Shown: positions 53,086-63,842 of the stretch, one piece after another | Layout of the letters: each line of letters opens with the position of its first letter | Numbering within the stretch: the stretch's first letter is position 1 | Assembly (NCBI GenBank): GCA_963575645.1 | Contig: OY754470.1 | Location: forward strand, 12,160,501-12,224,500 | DNA: 64,000 nucleotides | Reading direction: 5' to 3' | From: Xanthostigma xanthostigma | Lineage: Eukaryota > Arthropoda > Insecta > Raphidioptera > Raphidiidae | The notes under the pieces: model-generated | Told to the model about the DNA's origin: nothing | The model's input: the letters and a program-made list of their open reading frames with translations, nothing else | Databases searched by the model: none | Program-made: the position numbers and the translations under genes

Positions 53086-53885
53086 AAAGATATAGATTCT
53101 CAAAAATTTCGGTTTCAAAATTTGTAAAAATAACTGTACATAACGCAGATTAATTTTCTTGCAAAATGCCTGCACAAATAAAATATAATCAGTTTTATTA
53201 CTACATGTACAATTATAATTTGTAATTTACGTTCGTACGTAATTTATTTTAAATAACACATAAATTAATACATACGTCAGTTTTATTACTAAGCGTAATT
53301 CATAGTCATTTACGATTTAATTATTCTTTGGATATAATTATTATTAATTTTATATCTAAAATGCCATTAACATTTTATTTGCTATGAACGAGAACATTTT
53401 TTTCTTCCACTAACTGTTTTCAATTCTCCATATTTTTAATTTTTACAGTTTGAACATAGTCATGTTTTATGAGGCGCTGTAAGTAGTTGAGTATGCAAAA
53501 TGTGAGGACTGGCAACTATACCCGGATTCTTGTACCTGAGACCTCAAACAATGAAAAAACCCATCTTTCCGACAGCTGCGGTGGTCCAATATTTCCTCTT
53601 CTCACCCTACGGTTAAAGAGTTACCTACAAAGATTTGAAAAGTTCACAAAATCCATTTTATTTTTTTATAAAATAGTATAATGTATCTAGAATATTTTTC
53701 CAAAGTTTAAAGTCAATCGTAGTAAAAGTCTAGGAGAGAGAGCCTTTGGAAATTTTCCCCATTAGGCAACACTGGCCGGGAGTGACGCAGATATATCGTA
53801 TTTTTCTCAAAATATTAGTTTTCTCAAAAACGAATGAGCCGATCTCATTGAAATTTTGCACGCTTTTTTAAAATAGGATCAACTA
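53086..53885. other. AT-rich DNA, possible old repeat at the end
   Basis: 53720-53885 (AGTAAAAGTCTAGGAGAGAG, ACTGGCCGGGAGTGACGCAG) looks like a dispersed repeat. 53086-53720 holds nothing recognised. Confidence 0.35.
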
Positions 53886-54514
53886 GTGATTGAACGAAGG
53901 ATTTTTTTTACGATTACAACTAATTTTACAAGGCTATACAGGGTGAGTTTTAAGTTGATGCTTTTTTTTACAGCGTGTAAAAATCAAATAGACGAGCAAA
54001 TATTTCAAATAGTTTTTTTATCAAAACTCAAAAATAAGAGAGAAACAGCCTTTCGAAGTTTAAATAAATTTTATTAAATTTTCTTTAATTTTGAGGTCGG
54101 TCCTGGGGTTATATTATGTCACTATGGAAATAAGTTGTTATTATCAAGTATGTGTATTGTTCTGTTTTTGAGAGAATTGTGTGTGCCTCAATTATTTCTG
54201 TGAATACTTGTTAATAATAACATATTTCCATAGTGACATAATATAACCCCAGGACCGACCTCAAAATTAAAGAAAATTTAATAAAATTTATTTAAACTTC
54301 GAAAGGCTGTTTCTCTCTTATTTTTGAGTTTTGATAAAAAAACTATTTGAAATATTTGCTCGTCTATTTGATTTTCACACGCTGTAAAAAAAAAGCATCA
54401 ACTTAAAACTCACCCTGTATGTAGTGTAAATTGTACCAATATTAAACTATTTTGCATTCAACTCTGCTAAAAATACAAATTTTAATTTTTTTTTTTAATC
54501 CTTCATTCAATCAC
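53886..54514. repeat. Outer inverted pair enclosing the hairpin MITE
   Basis: GTGATTGAACGAAGGATT (53886-53903) and, inverted, AATCCTTCATTCAATCAC (54497-54514) differ at one position. Removing the 479-bp MITE at 53939-54417 leaves an inverted-repeat element of about 150 bp, so this is a nested arrangement. Confidence 0.55.
53939..54417. mobile_element. Long-hairpin MITE, TA-flanked
   Basis: Starts CAGGGTGAGTTTTAAGTTGA and ends with its complement; TA at 53937-53938 and 54418-54419. The arms of about 205 bp (53939-54144 and 54211-54417) are almost identical, with fewer than ten visible differences, around a loop of about 66 bp. The CAGGGTG start is like that of the mariner derivative at 13973. 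No coding capacity. Confidence 0.88.
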
Positions 54515-54853
54515 GAGGTATACTTATCTACTAACAAAAAATATTGTTTTTTTTATTTTCTGATAAAGCTGTTTTTCTTGAGGGTTTATTATTAAAATTT
54601 TTAGAATTATTAAAAACAGAATTATAATATAGAATATACAAGATGTGCCTCATTATATTGAGATATGAATCATTGTTAAAAAATTCTTCGCCCATTTTTG
54701 ACCACCTTATAAGGGCTAAATGTCAAAATATTCCTTGTTATTACATCCTAGGTCATTAAAGGAACCTACTAAGTTTTGTAGCTTCAGTGGTTTGACCTGA
54801 GCATTGATGATTTAGTCAGTCACCCAATTTGGACTTCTTATTATAATAGTATT
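54515..54853. other. AT-rich spacer
   Basis: Nothing recognised. Confidence 0.4.
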
Positions 54854-55425
54854 CAGTATGTAAACACGTAAGGTGCACATAGGGAAATTAACATTGGGAA
54901 AAATGACTGGATCAGAGTGAGCTTTGAAATCTTGTTTTTCAATTTGACAGATAATATTCTTTTGCAAAATGAATGTGTATACTACCGAAGAAAATATTAA
55001 AATGATTACAACATAATCGGACTTTTTTTATTAATGGGACATTAAATTCCCAAAAAGACTTAGATATGGTGCGAGATCAAATATCTCCGCCTATTCGTGT
55101 TGAACCTAACGACATTGGGTCACTTATTTACCAACGCGCATACGTCATACCAGTCAGAAAATGTTTGATTGAAATGTTTCCAAACAGATGGAGTTGTCTT
55201 TTTTGTTTTATTTTTGTACAAAAAAATTAAAATAATGATTTATAAGAGCGTTTTATTATTAAAAAAGCCAAGTAAAAAGAAATAAATCAAAATAAAATAG
55301 AAATCCTCAAGATTACCACGATAATTCAATAGAAATAACAATTAATGCAGTCATGGCTAACTCTGACCCAAGTATTTTTCCCCAATGGTAATTTCCCTAT
55401 GTGCACCTTACGCGTTTACATACTG
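54854..55425 (+). mobile_element. Tc1/mariner-like relic
   Basis: Ends CAGTATGTAAACACGTAAGG at left and, on the complementary strand at right, CAGTATGTAAACGCGTAAGG. About 66 bp per end are inverted copies. TA follows the right end (55426-55427); the left shows TT instead, a probable mutation. Inside, ATG at 54970 opens MNVYTTEENIKMI, a typical transposase N-terminal helix start. A second frame (NSQKDLDMVRDQI, then YVIPVRKCLIEM) resembles the C-terminus. The core is deleted. Confidence 0.7.
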
Positions 55426-55427
55426 TA

Positions 55428-56274
55428 GATAATTTGATTTGATTTAAATCCAAATTGGATTCAATTCCATTTACACCCGATCGAAACCGAGCATCTAGTA
55501 CCGTTATAAGTCGTTAATTACTTATTAATATTCATCGTTCACCAACTACTGTCCTGACTTAATAGCTATACTTGAACTAAGTAAGTACGTAAGAAACGTA
55601 GCCATGTTGAGTGAATTATTTAGCAGGTGAATTGTTTGCCTTTGCATAAATGTATGGACGTTGAGTACCTTTAGGTAAGGCCTAATGACAATTTCATGTT
55701 AACAGCCGTTAGCCTCTACAATTAATTCATCAGTCACGTTCACGCTTGCGGGTGGTCTCACTTACTTTTATAGTCTTAGTAAAAAATAAATGCACTTTAA
55801 ACAAAAACATTTCCCATTGTATCGAATTATTCAGTCTACGTGTTTTCCAATTAAGGTACTTCATTAACTCCATTTCGTTTACCGGATGCAGAATTATACT
55901 GTGTCTTATTTGAATTGAACCGAGTAAAATCTCGGTAGCGTGACCAGTCTTGAACATTGACCAAGAGATTCGTGGAACCGTTGAAATAGCCACAAAACAT
56001 TGACCACGCTCCTTCTGAACTGAAAACGGGAATTGCAGACAGGATCTACTCAGCTATATTATAGCCCTCTAGAATCATATACTTGCATCACTTTCACATT
56101 ACTGGAATTACATACTAGCGTCTAACCGGTGGTGATTGCATTAACCGAGAAGGTTTTCGATTCGCCATGGTATCACATTATTATTACTACTTACACTACA
56201 ATAAACAACACTTTGTGCTCTTTTAACATAATTTTATAACAATAAACCTTCCTCGAAAATAGCCTTAGCAGCTA
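55428..56274. other. Intergenic DNA, nothing recognised
   Basis: No supported feature. The 87-codon minus frame at 55730-55993 has no known motif. Confidence 0.4.
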
Positions 56275-56695
56275 AGCGAGTTAAATTTGTATAAAAAAAT
56301 TCCAACCAATTGGGCGACGGCACCGTTCCAACTTCAAAAAAATTTTCTGTTAACGTTTAGTATTAAATATTACGATATTTGCTATTTTTTTGTACATGTT
56401 ATCATATCATGTAAAAAATAACCAAAGCATGCTTGTTAACTACTTAACAGATCTACAGAACAAAAGAACAGCTAATTTTTATTTTCAGAATATTTCCGAA
56501 CCTACAAAGTGTTGGAAAAAATGTTTTTTTTTAAACTTTCTTGAAAAAATAAACAGAATATAATTTGCACTGATTTTTCACTCGGCACTTGGTAGAACAT
56601 GATCAATAACAAATAGTAAAAACAAAAAACACGTGAAAATTCTACAAAATATTTTCACGTCCAAAACAATAAGCAGAATAATAGACTGTTATAAA
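56275..56695 (-). repeat. Dispersed repeat, same family as 12095-12690
   Basis: CCAACCAATTGGGCGACGGC, GTTTAGTATTAAATATTACG, AACCAAAGCATGCTTGTTAA and GATCTACAGAACAAAAGAAC match 12185-12445 in order, followed by the start of one tandem unit (AATAATAGACTGTTATAAAA). Confidence 0.6.
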
Positions 56696-56948
56696 AAAAT
56701 TGGTTTTCTGTAAAGTCGGTTTACGGACGATAGTTTTACGTGATAACGTCATAAAGAAACATTGATGAACTCTCTGACGTCACGCGAGAAGAGAGAGAAA
56801 TGCGTACAAGCCGACGCTTGGGCCGATCATGCCTCTCTATCGCTTATACTGCGCTCTCGCTTGCACGCTCAGGCTCAGGCGGAACGTGACACTTTTTCGT
56901 GCGTGCAGCCGGTGTTTCATCAATTTATAAGACGTTATCACGTCAAAA
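56696..56948. mobile_element. GATAACGTC-family MITE inserted in a tandem unit
   Basis: Core with inverted ends TTTTACGTGATAACGTC (56734) and GACGTTATCACGTCAAAA (to 56948), preceded by AAATTGGTTTTCTGTAAAGT and CGGTTTACGGACGATAG. The same unit at 12515 reads GTTATAAAAGTATACC without interruption, which gives a natural empty site. Interior (GCGTGACGTCAGAGAG complement, CCGACGCTTGGGCCGATC) matches 28270-28425 in opposite orientation. Confidence 0.75.
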
Positions 56949-57025
56949 GTATATCATTATTATATAAAAACACCGGTATAACTTAAAACCCTTCTGCGCA
57001 TACGTCGATTTCCCCTTTAAACAAT
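56949..57025. repeat. Rest of the interrupted tandem unit
   Basis: TATATCATTATTATATAAAA through CTTCTGCGCATACGTCGATT and TCCCC, matching units at 45596-46137. Confidence 0.6.
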
Positions 57026-58493
57026 TAGGATCTGATTTTTTTTTAAATATATGTTTTTTGGACTCGAGTGAGCTAAAAACGAAAAAATATTTCTAAATTT
57101 TGAAGAGTGAACTTTGATCTAAATTTGTACCATAATACGATTCCCCACTTATGGTGCCATCGACTTTTTGGAATATTTTTTTTATGTAACTTTTCTAGGA
57201 CACAACCGATTTAAAAAACGTACCACCGATCTGTTCAAAATAATTTATTCCATATAATGTTTTTAAAAATCTGTACAATTTTTTGTCATTTAGTTCATCG
57301 TATCACGTCTGGCAGGGAACATGATGGAGATTCCATAACGGTATCTCTTTTTGTTTAAGGTTGAGCAGTTTTTTACATATTAGCATAATTAATGTTCGCT
57401 TGAAACACTAATTTTGAAGATGATCGATCGATTAGTTTCGGCGTCCGACACGCACATTACATATACACACCTTTTTTCAAACCTCTTGATCAGTAAGTGT
57501 ATCGCAACCAAAATTTATCAAAATCTCTCCGATGATTTTCTACTCCCCTAGTGTCGCGGTCACGAGTAAGTAAAAATCGACAATATCAATCTATAAAAGA
57601 AATATTTTTCATCAAATTATCAATCGTAAATTAATGCTGGATTTATTTTGTCAACTTCTACCAGATTCTAACCTTAAATGAACATTAATTTATCAAAATT
57701 AATAACATAAAAAATTTTTCGTAATGAACACACATTCTCTAACAAACAGTTTCAAATTAGATAAAAGATTTGCACAATCCTTTTTCGCTGACTTATGCTC
57801 TTTTATTATCTACAATTAGTTTATTCGCTTGGACCCATATATTATAAAAAAGGTTAATTATAAAACCCAGAACAGTGCATCAAAAAGACTTGCTTTGTCT
57901 TTGTGAAAAACAATAGAAAAGGTTTTTCACTGCTGTCTGCTGTTGTAAAAAGCCAGTTCTCGACGTAAATTTACTGTGATTACAGTCGTCGCTTTACGCT
58001 GTCACTGTTCAGGAAAATATATCGGCGGAAAGAAACATTACCCCAATTGGCTGTCGGTCGAACGTAAATCCGCGAACTCCGAGCCTCGACCATTATTCTT
58101 ACGTAATAAATATTGTCGATAGTTTAATCTTTCTTTCCTATGTATAGACAGCACAGTCTGCTGTACAAAATAAAATATTGCAATCATTCAGTATAAAAAT
58201 TACTCATTCCGTCCTATCATTAAAATAATACTTTCTTTTTTTTATTTGAAGTATCAGCTCAATACTCTCCAGCTACATGATAGGCTCATAAAATACAAAC
58301 ACAATTATTTCATTCTTTAGGTCAGTTGTTGCGAGAACAACTTCCCTGTCAATAGGTTTTGTTGTTAATAATATTGTGATTATTAAACATGAATCAATTA
58401 TTATCTAAATCTGAAACTTTTAAAATGCCTACAGACCTTTTTCTGCAAATAAAATTTCGCAAAGTTAAAAATTCAAGGTTTGGTTAGGTCCAA
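57026..58493. other. AT-rich intergenic DNA, nothing recognised
   Basis: 1.5 kb without a supported feature. Confidence 0.45.
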
Positions 58494-58610
58494 CTACTCT
58501 TCAGCCAGGTCTTCGATTTTGTATTCAGACATTATAGTAGTAGACCGAGATACTAGACCTACTGCTAAGATTTTATCGGTATCTGTACAATAATTAGTTA
58601 AAGAGCTATG
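58494..58610 (-). other. Possible terminal exon, unidentified
   Basis: On the minus strand a good acceptor (TAACTAATTATTGTACAG, ending about 58584) precedes an open stretch DTDKILAVGLVSRSTTIMSE, YKIEDLAEE and a stop at 58494-58496. Codon use (CTG, GCT, GAA, GAG, GAC) differs from the chance frames nearby. No family recognised and no preceding exon found within the window, so coding is an inference. Confidence 0.25.
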
Positions 58611-59727
58611 CCAATTTACCAGCTTGAAAGGTGCATAAAACACGTGCTTACCTACGTGCGCAATGGTATTATGTATACATATGAGTGCAAGTGAGAGCAT
58701 TATATGATTTTTTTTGTTTGACAGCTTCATAAAATGTAGGTTGTCTATTTGTTTCCATGGAGTTTATCTCTCTGAAACTCATGAACTACTCTGTGTGTGT
58801 AAACAAATAAAAAAACTAAATTTCATTAAGAACGTGTCATCTCTAAAAGGCCCCCGCTTTCAACCTAGCAAATTAGCATACGTTTTTAACTAAATATTGT
58901 ACATTTACTGATAAAATTTTAGCACTAAACCTACCTACTGAAATGACGTAGGTCTGGCGGTTCTGGGATCTTGGTATATAGTGTTATACAACTCTAACGG
59001 TGCTCCAAATACCTCTCCAAAATTGTTTGAGAGCTCTTGGACTATTACGACACTAGCTACACAATCTACTATTATTTACTCCAGACAATACGTTTTACAA
59101 AAAAAAAATAGTAATCCCAACTTATGACTAATAACTCATCAAAAAAGTTATTAAATAACTACTTTGCGTCACTGAAACAGAGACAGATGTATTTTGTGGA
59201 CCGCAAATATCAAAAAGGAACGAGTTTTATATATAGCAATATAATAATTCAAAGTAACCCAGTTCGACGAGTTAATATGCATTTATGGTTGTAAGCGTAT
59301 AGAAATTAATTAACGAGTCAGCTTTTAATGGCCGGTTTATGAATGGATATTACACCCTGGAGATAAAACATTGTATGGTATGGTAAAACGCTACCTCATC
59401 CACAAACGTAGTTGGAAACCAATGCCGCGAAACCAGCAGAGAGCGTGCTCTACATGACCGACTAAACTCGCACTGTTGCACATTGTTCAACCTTTTGCCA
59501 TTTTAATGTTTTCCTCTTTCATCTTATACTGCTGGTTTGTTAAACCCATTGATTTAGAGAATGAACTACGCTGTATTGTTAATAGAATGAGAGAATTCGA
59601 TCAAAACCCAATTATTTAACCGAAACCGAACTTAATTTTTTTTCTTGCTTATACGGCTGAAGCTAAAATAAAAAGAATATGTAAAACCAGATAAAATACT
59701 TTTCATTGTTTACTTGTCATAGTTCGT
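58611..59727. other. Intergenic DNA, nothing recognised
   Basis: 59330-59480 is somewhat GC-richer (ACCAGCAGAGAGCGTGCTCT) with no identified content. Confidence 0.4.
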
Positions 59728-59856
59728 GGTGGAAAATATTTATTTACAATAGTGAAACGTTTACAAAACAAATAAACAAACAAACGAAAGGTACCTACTT
59801 TATAACGTAACGGAAACAAAACAATTCTATAACTAATAAAATAGAAGAATACAAAA
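59728..59856 (-). repeat. LTR fragment
   Basis: AGTTCGTGGTGGAAAATATT then TATTTACAATAGTGAAACGT and AACAAACAAACGAAAGGTAC match, in minus orientation, the U5 region of the solo LTR at 37915-38400. Terminal TGTAAC and ATAT are not preserved. Confidence 0.5.
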
Positions 59857-60060
59857 TCTCCCGGACCCTTACCACTAATATTTCTAATTTTAAATTAGAG
59901 GTGAAAATAGGGCTAAATTTTTTCCATTTTTTATATAGTTTTCAATATTTTCGTATCTTTTAGCTTGTCGCATAAAAAATAGAAATAACATTTTTTTAGG
60001 TCTGTTTTCACCTCTAAATTAAAATTGGAAATATTGGTGGTAGAGTTCCAGGAGATGAGA
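59857..60060. repeat. Foldback element
   Basis: Arms 59857-59915 and about 60000-60060 share TCTAATTTTAAATTAGAGGTGAAAA-type sequence in inverted orientation around an 85-bp loop. Confidence 0.65.
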
Positions 60061-61189
60061 CTTTTTTATATATTTTCTGCTCTTTCAGAATCTTTTTTGT
60101 GATTTCAGATATCTACAATAGTTTTTGAGATATTCGCAAAAACCAAACCCCTTTGTTTTACTAAGATGTTTATATTTTTTGCAATTTTTTCGTCATTCAT
60201 TTTTACTAGAAAGTTTTGCAATTTTTTTAAACTATAATTTGAAAATAACAAAAAATCACCTGATTTTGTTTTATGAAGATCTGTCAAAAAGAAACGAGTG
60301 CTTTGTTTAATTTTTACATATGAAACTATATGCAAACGAAAATTAACTATCGTCAGTTGGCTGGATTTTTTAGTGACATTAATTTAATCTAAATACCGAC
60401 TCTTTTAATGTTGGAGAATAATATAATAATTTCTAAGTTTCGCTTACTGTTCACAGAATATGACAATATTTTCGTATTTTTGTTTCTATTATCCATGAGA
60501 TGATCTTCAGCAATGTAAAGCCAATAATTAAAATGTTGAACAAACCAAGTGCTAGACTATAATTTGCGCTATGAATGAATTATTATGCTAATAAAAGTAA
60601 ATTACAAATCATATATAACCTTCATTTCGGGCAGCAATTAATTTTAAACATGCGCCTGACGCCATTCTGGAATGATAAGTGAGATCAATAAAGAGCAGGT
60701 GATAAAATAGGTAATAGTAATAATGCGCACCTTTTCTTCCTTCAACATTCCGGTAGACATAATATAGCACAGAATTCGGTTATAACGATATCAAGAGACT
60801 GCTCAATTTTTTTTTGCAAAGGGTACTGTGTTTTAGCCAAATCCGTGCGTCACGAATTTGGTTATGATTTTTGAAATAAAATCTTTTGTCACGTTATGTA
60901 AAAGGGCATAAAAACAGCTCTCACATATTTTCATACTGCGTTCACCGAAACTGGTAACAGTGAATAATTCGTGTACCCTACTAGATAGAAAGAAAGTTTA
61001 AATAGTTTTTTTGTTTAACTCGAGATTAACTATCAGAAACTACTGAGGTATATTTTTTTGTGTTTCAAACTCAACCGGAAGTGTACATGCATTTTTTTTT
61101 CAAATAACATATTTTTTCTTTACATTTTGGAAATCTCCATTTTTTTCCCTGTAAATTCGCATAAAATTTTCATAACGTTACATAAGAAA
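60061..61189. other. AT-rich DNA with a possible pogo half-terminus
   Basis: 60770-60815 (CAGAATTCGGTTATAACGAT, ATCAAGAGACTGCTCAATTT) resembles the left end of the pogo-like element at 51330 (TATAACGAATCTCAAGGGAC, CGAGCA). No partner end is found. Opposing frames at 60105-60335 and 60125-60310 overlap and are not called. Confidence 0.35.
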
Positions 61190-61592
61190 ATATTCATCCT
61201 CCGAATAAATAGCGATAATTCAATTCACCAATCATAATAATTATTAATTATGTTTAGTGCACGTATAAATCTATTCTGTCCAAATTCTCGGGTATAAATA
61301 TTTATTCGCCTGAGAAAATAATAATGGCCGCCACATAGATCATAATACCTAACCTATAAACGTGTAGTATTATATCTACAGTTTGCTCTTGTGAATTTAT
61401 TCGTGTTGTTTATTTACCTTTTGTGAAGTGTATAGTTGTAAAGCATTAAAGTTAGTGGAAGTTTTGTGTGCAATTGGGTTAGGATAAAATATATTATTTT
61501 AATAAAACTTTTTTTGACGATACACTAACACCATCGATCAGATTTTTCGGTGAACGTCATAATATTCAACAAAAATACCAAAAAGTATAGTA

Positions 61593-62478
61593 TATGGAGG
61601 GTGGAGGTAAGGAGCACAATCTTATATGGGAGATAAGTTGAAAAAGTGTCCATCAAAATGTACTAAATAACAGTTCAAAAATCGTCCGGAATGGCGCTAG
61701 TGCGGCACGGGGGTATTTGTCAGAGACATGTTCTCTGGTCAGAGACAATACGGTATTTGTAGTGATTGGAATCGTATGTAATGCTGTGAGAATTTTTTAG
61801 TCATTTTATACTCTTACAACTTTTTAAAATATTGAACAATAATGGAAAAAGTTTGGGTAAAATTTTACTTATTTGCCATAATCAAAAGCGACGAAGTAAA
61901 ATTTTACCAGTTTGTGCTGTAAAAAGTTGCTCAAGTGGGCGTAAAATGAAAAATAATAATGTGTCCTTTTTCCAGTCAACAGTATGTAAAATAACTTTAT
62001 ACAAAATATTTATTCATTTAGCACTTTTAAACTAATATAATTTTTTTAATAAATTAAAAAATCAGCATTTTTTGTTTATATAAATTTACAGACACCAGCA
62101 AGATTAGAAAATTGGAAAATGTCTTTAGGCAACCGATTATATTTGTTCATATCGGTATAATAGTTCATTTATTACTAAATGCATAATAGCACGTTTAAAA
62201 AAGACATTTAAATAAAAAATTATCATATTTTCTTATTTTTGTTTTACTTCCGAAAAGTGCGCCATGAAAAAGCGAAAATTCTTCTTTCTTCCTTTACTTT
62301 TCTATCTTACTCTAATCATTTTTGCCCTCCATTCTATGCTCCATACGCTTGCTTTAAAATATCCTCCATACTTTAAAATTTACCCTCTTGCAATAGTGGC
62401 GGTCCCCTAATTTAGGGTATTTTGACGGACACTTTTTCATACACAGAGATGGTTCTCCTTAAACTTCTACCCTCCATA
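61593..62478 (+). mobile_element. P-element-like relic with THAP-domain start
   Basis: Inverted ends TATGGAGGGTGGAGG and, on the complementary strand, TATGGAGGGTAGAAG, with a second inverted pair GAAAAAGTGTCC(A/G)TCAAAAT inside. The 8-bp flanks are GTATAGTA (61585-61592) and GTATAGTG (62479-62486), one mismatch. 8-bp duplications and THAP-bearing transposases are features of P-type elements. The only coding remnant is a partial THAP domain; the remaining sequence is AT-rich, so the gene is mostly deleted. The paralogous repeat supplies an empty site. Confidence 0.65.
61880..61980 (+). pseudogene. Partial THAP zinc-finger domain
   Basis: The plus frame reads CAVKSCSSGRKMKNNNVSFF: the C..(x)C pair and the basic loop leading to VSFF(x)FP that open a THAP (C2CH) DNA-binding domain. 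The following C and H ligands and the AVPTIF-type end are missing; the frame then runs STVCKITLYK to a stop. A CAG at about 61977 might be a splice site or a breakpoint. Similarity is by motif order only. Confidence 0.6.
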
Positions 62479-62640
62479 GTATAGTGCAGTGTGCAGTCTT
62501 TATTCTTCAACTAACTATTTTCCTGATAATTTGGTTGGTGAATTGAAAGTAAATTTTATTGCAACGAATAAATTTGTTCCAAGATTAGTAATTTCTATCT
62601 TTGATAGTGTTCAATGAATATGGCCATCAGTGTATTTGAA

Positions 62641-63182
62641 TTAATTTTGCCATGCAGTATGCTAATTGTAGAATAGGACAAACGATGGAAAATATTCACT
62701 GATTAAGGTGTCCTGTCGATAGCATATTAATACGGGCCTGGATCAAAAATTATGACGTCATTGCAGCGAACTACAAATAGATCGTATACGGCTCATAGGT
62801 ACGGCTTGAACAAGCAAGAGGTCTTCCTGCGATAGTACATATTATGTGCGGTTGTCACATCAATAAGGTGCCGGACAACGATTTATGCGGCCAATTTGAT
62901 TGCGGTCCAAAGCTGAGTATAAATTATAGAGAAAACCCCTGGAACGCGTCGACCTGTACACGTACATGGGCTTAATATGTATATAGTGAACTTGACTTTA
63001 CACCCTACTAAATTCGATACAGATTTCTGCAATAAGAAAAAAAAACAATTTTCAAGTCGTCTTTCTTGTTATGCAATTACCAGATAAACAAAATTAAAAT
63101 AGTAATTTTAATAAAAAATAACAAAAAGTACTAATTGCAGTATAGACAGAAATTTATGTTACATAGGTAACAAAAAAAAATG
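62641..63182. other. Intergenic DNA, nothing recognised
   Basis: 62740-62960 is GC-richer (GTGCGGTTGTCACATCAATA, GGAACGCGTCGACCTGTACA) but unidentified. Confidence 0.4.
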
Positions 63183-63185
63183 TAA

Positions 63186-63839
63186 AGGCTCAATTACATT
63201 GAGCGATTTTACGAATTCGCTAGTTGGTAGTAAACTCGCTCAGTGTAATCAGTTTACTAGCCAAGTAGCAGATTGTAAACTATCTGCGAGTAAAGTTGAA
63301 AGCCGATCAACTTTACTCGCTACTCGCTGGCGTTTGGGACTGTTAACTAGTAAACTAGCAGTGTGTCATCATAGTTGCAAGTGAACTAGATGCGTCTTGG
63401 TAGTTTCTGGTTTCAGTGTCTACAAAATGTCGACGGGAGTAGTTCGTGCGGGAATCGTTATTTTAGCTCATGCTATCAAAAAAGAGTTTAAAAAAAAAGA
63501 AAAGCACAAACGGAGGTAGAGAAGGGTGTGGGTGAAACCATGGATAAAAAGACGTTGGAAATATGGTGCATCGATGAGTTTACTGAAAGAGTTGAAGGAC
63601 GAAGATCCTTTGGCTTATCGCAATATTTTGAGATTAGACTGTACCCATTTTAATGATTTACTGCAGATGGTAGATGGAATGCTAAAAACAACAACAAATT
63701 CACAATACGTGGCTCGTTAGCTAGTTGGCTAGTGAGCGAGTGAGAAGTTTGTGTGTCATCATCCGTATCTCACTAGTAAACTCGCCCGCTTAAACTCGCC
63801 AACAAGCAGCTTGTAAACTCACTCAATGTAATTGAGCCT
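63186..63839 (+). mobile_element. PIF/Harbinger deletion derivative, TAA-flanked
   Basis: Ends AGGCTCAATTACATTGAGCG and, on the complementary strand at right, AGGCTCAATTACATTGAGTG. 3-bp TAA duplications at 63183-63185 and 63840-63842. Many subterminal TAGTAAACTCGC-like motifs, both orientations. 654 bp with a transposase N-terminal remnant whose catalytic part is replaced by the right subterminal region. Confidence 0.85.
63427..63720 (+). pseudogene. PIF/Harbinger transposase N-terminus, one stop
   Basis: From ATG at 63427 the frame gives a lysine-rich start (about 30 codons), one in-frame TAG (63517-63519), then RRVWVKPWIKRRWKYGASMS, LLKELKDEDPLAYRNILR, and HFNDLLQMVDGML. The WVKPWI..R...G....L..EL..EDP..(F/Y)RN.LR order is that of PIF/Harbinger nuclease N-termini. 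It stops after QYVAR where the deletion joins. The conservation up to the junction implies a fairly young copy. Confidence 0.8.
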
Positions 63840-63842
63840 TAA

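Larger units (their letters stand above)
61190..62640 (+). repeat. Dispersed repeat family R-560, copy C, interrupted
   Basis: Left part 61190-61592 and right part 62479-62640 together match 39180-39770. The 886-bp P-like element sits between AACAAAAATACCAAAAA and the CAGTGTGCAGTCTTTATTC segment, at the place where copy A (about 7540) is continuous. Confidence 0.8.
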
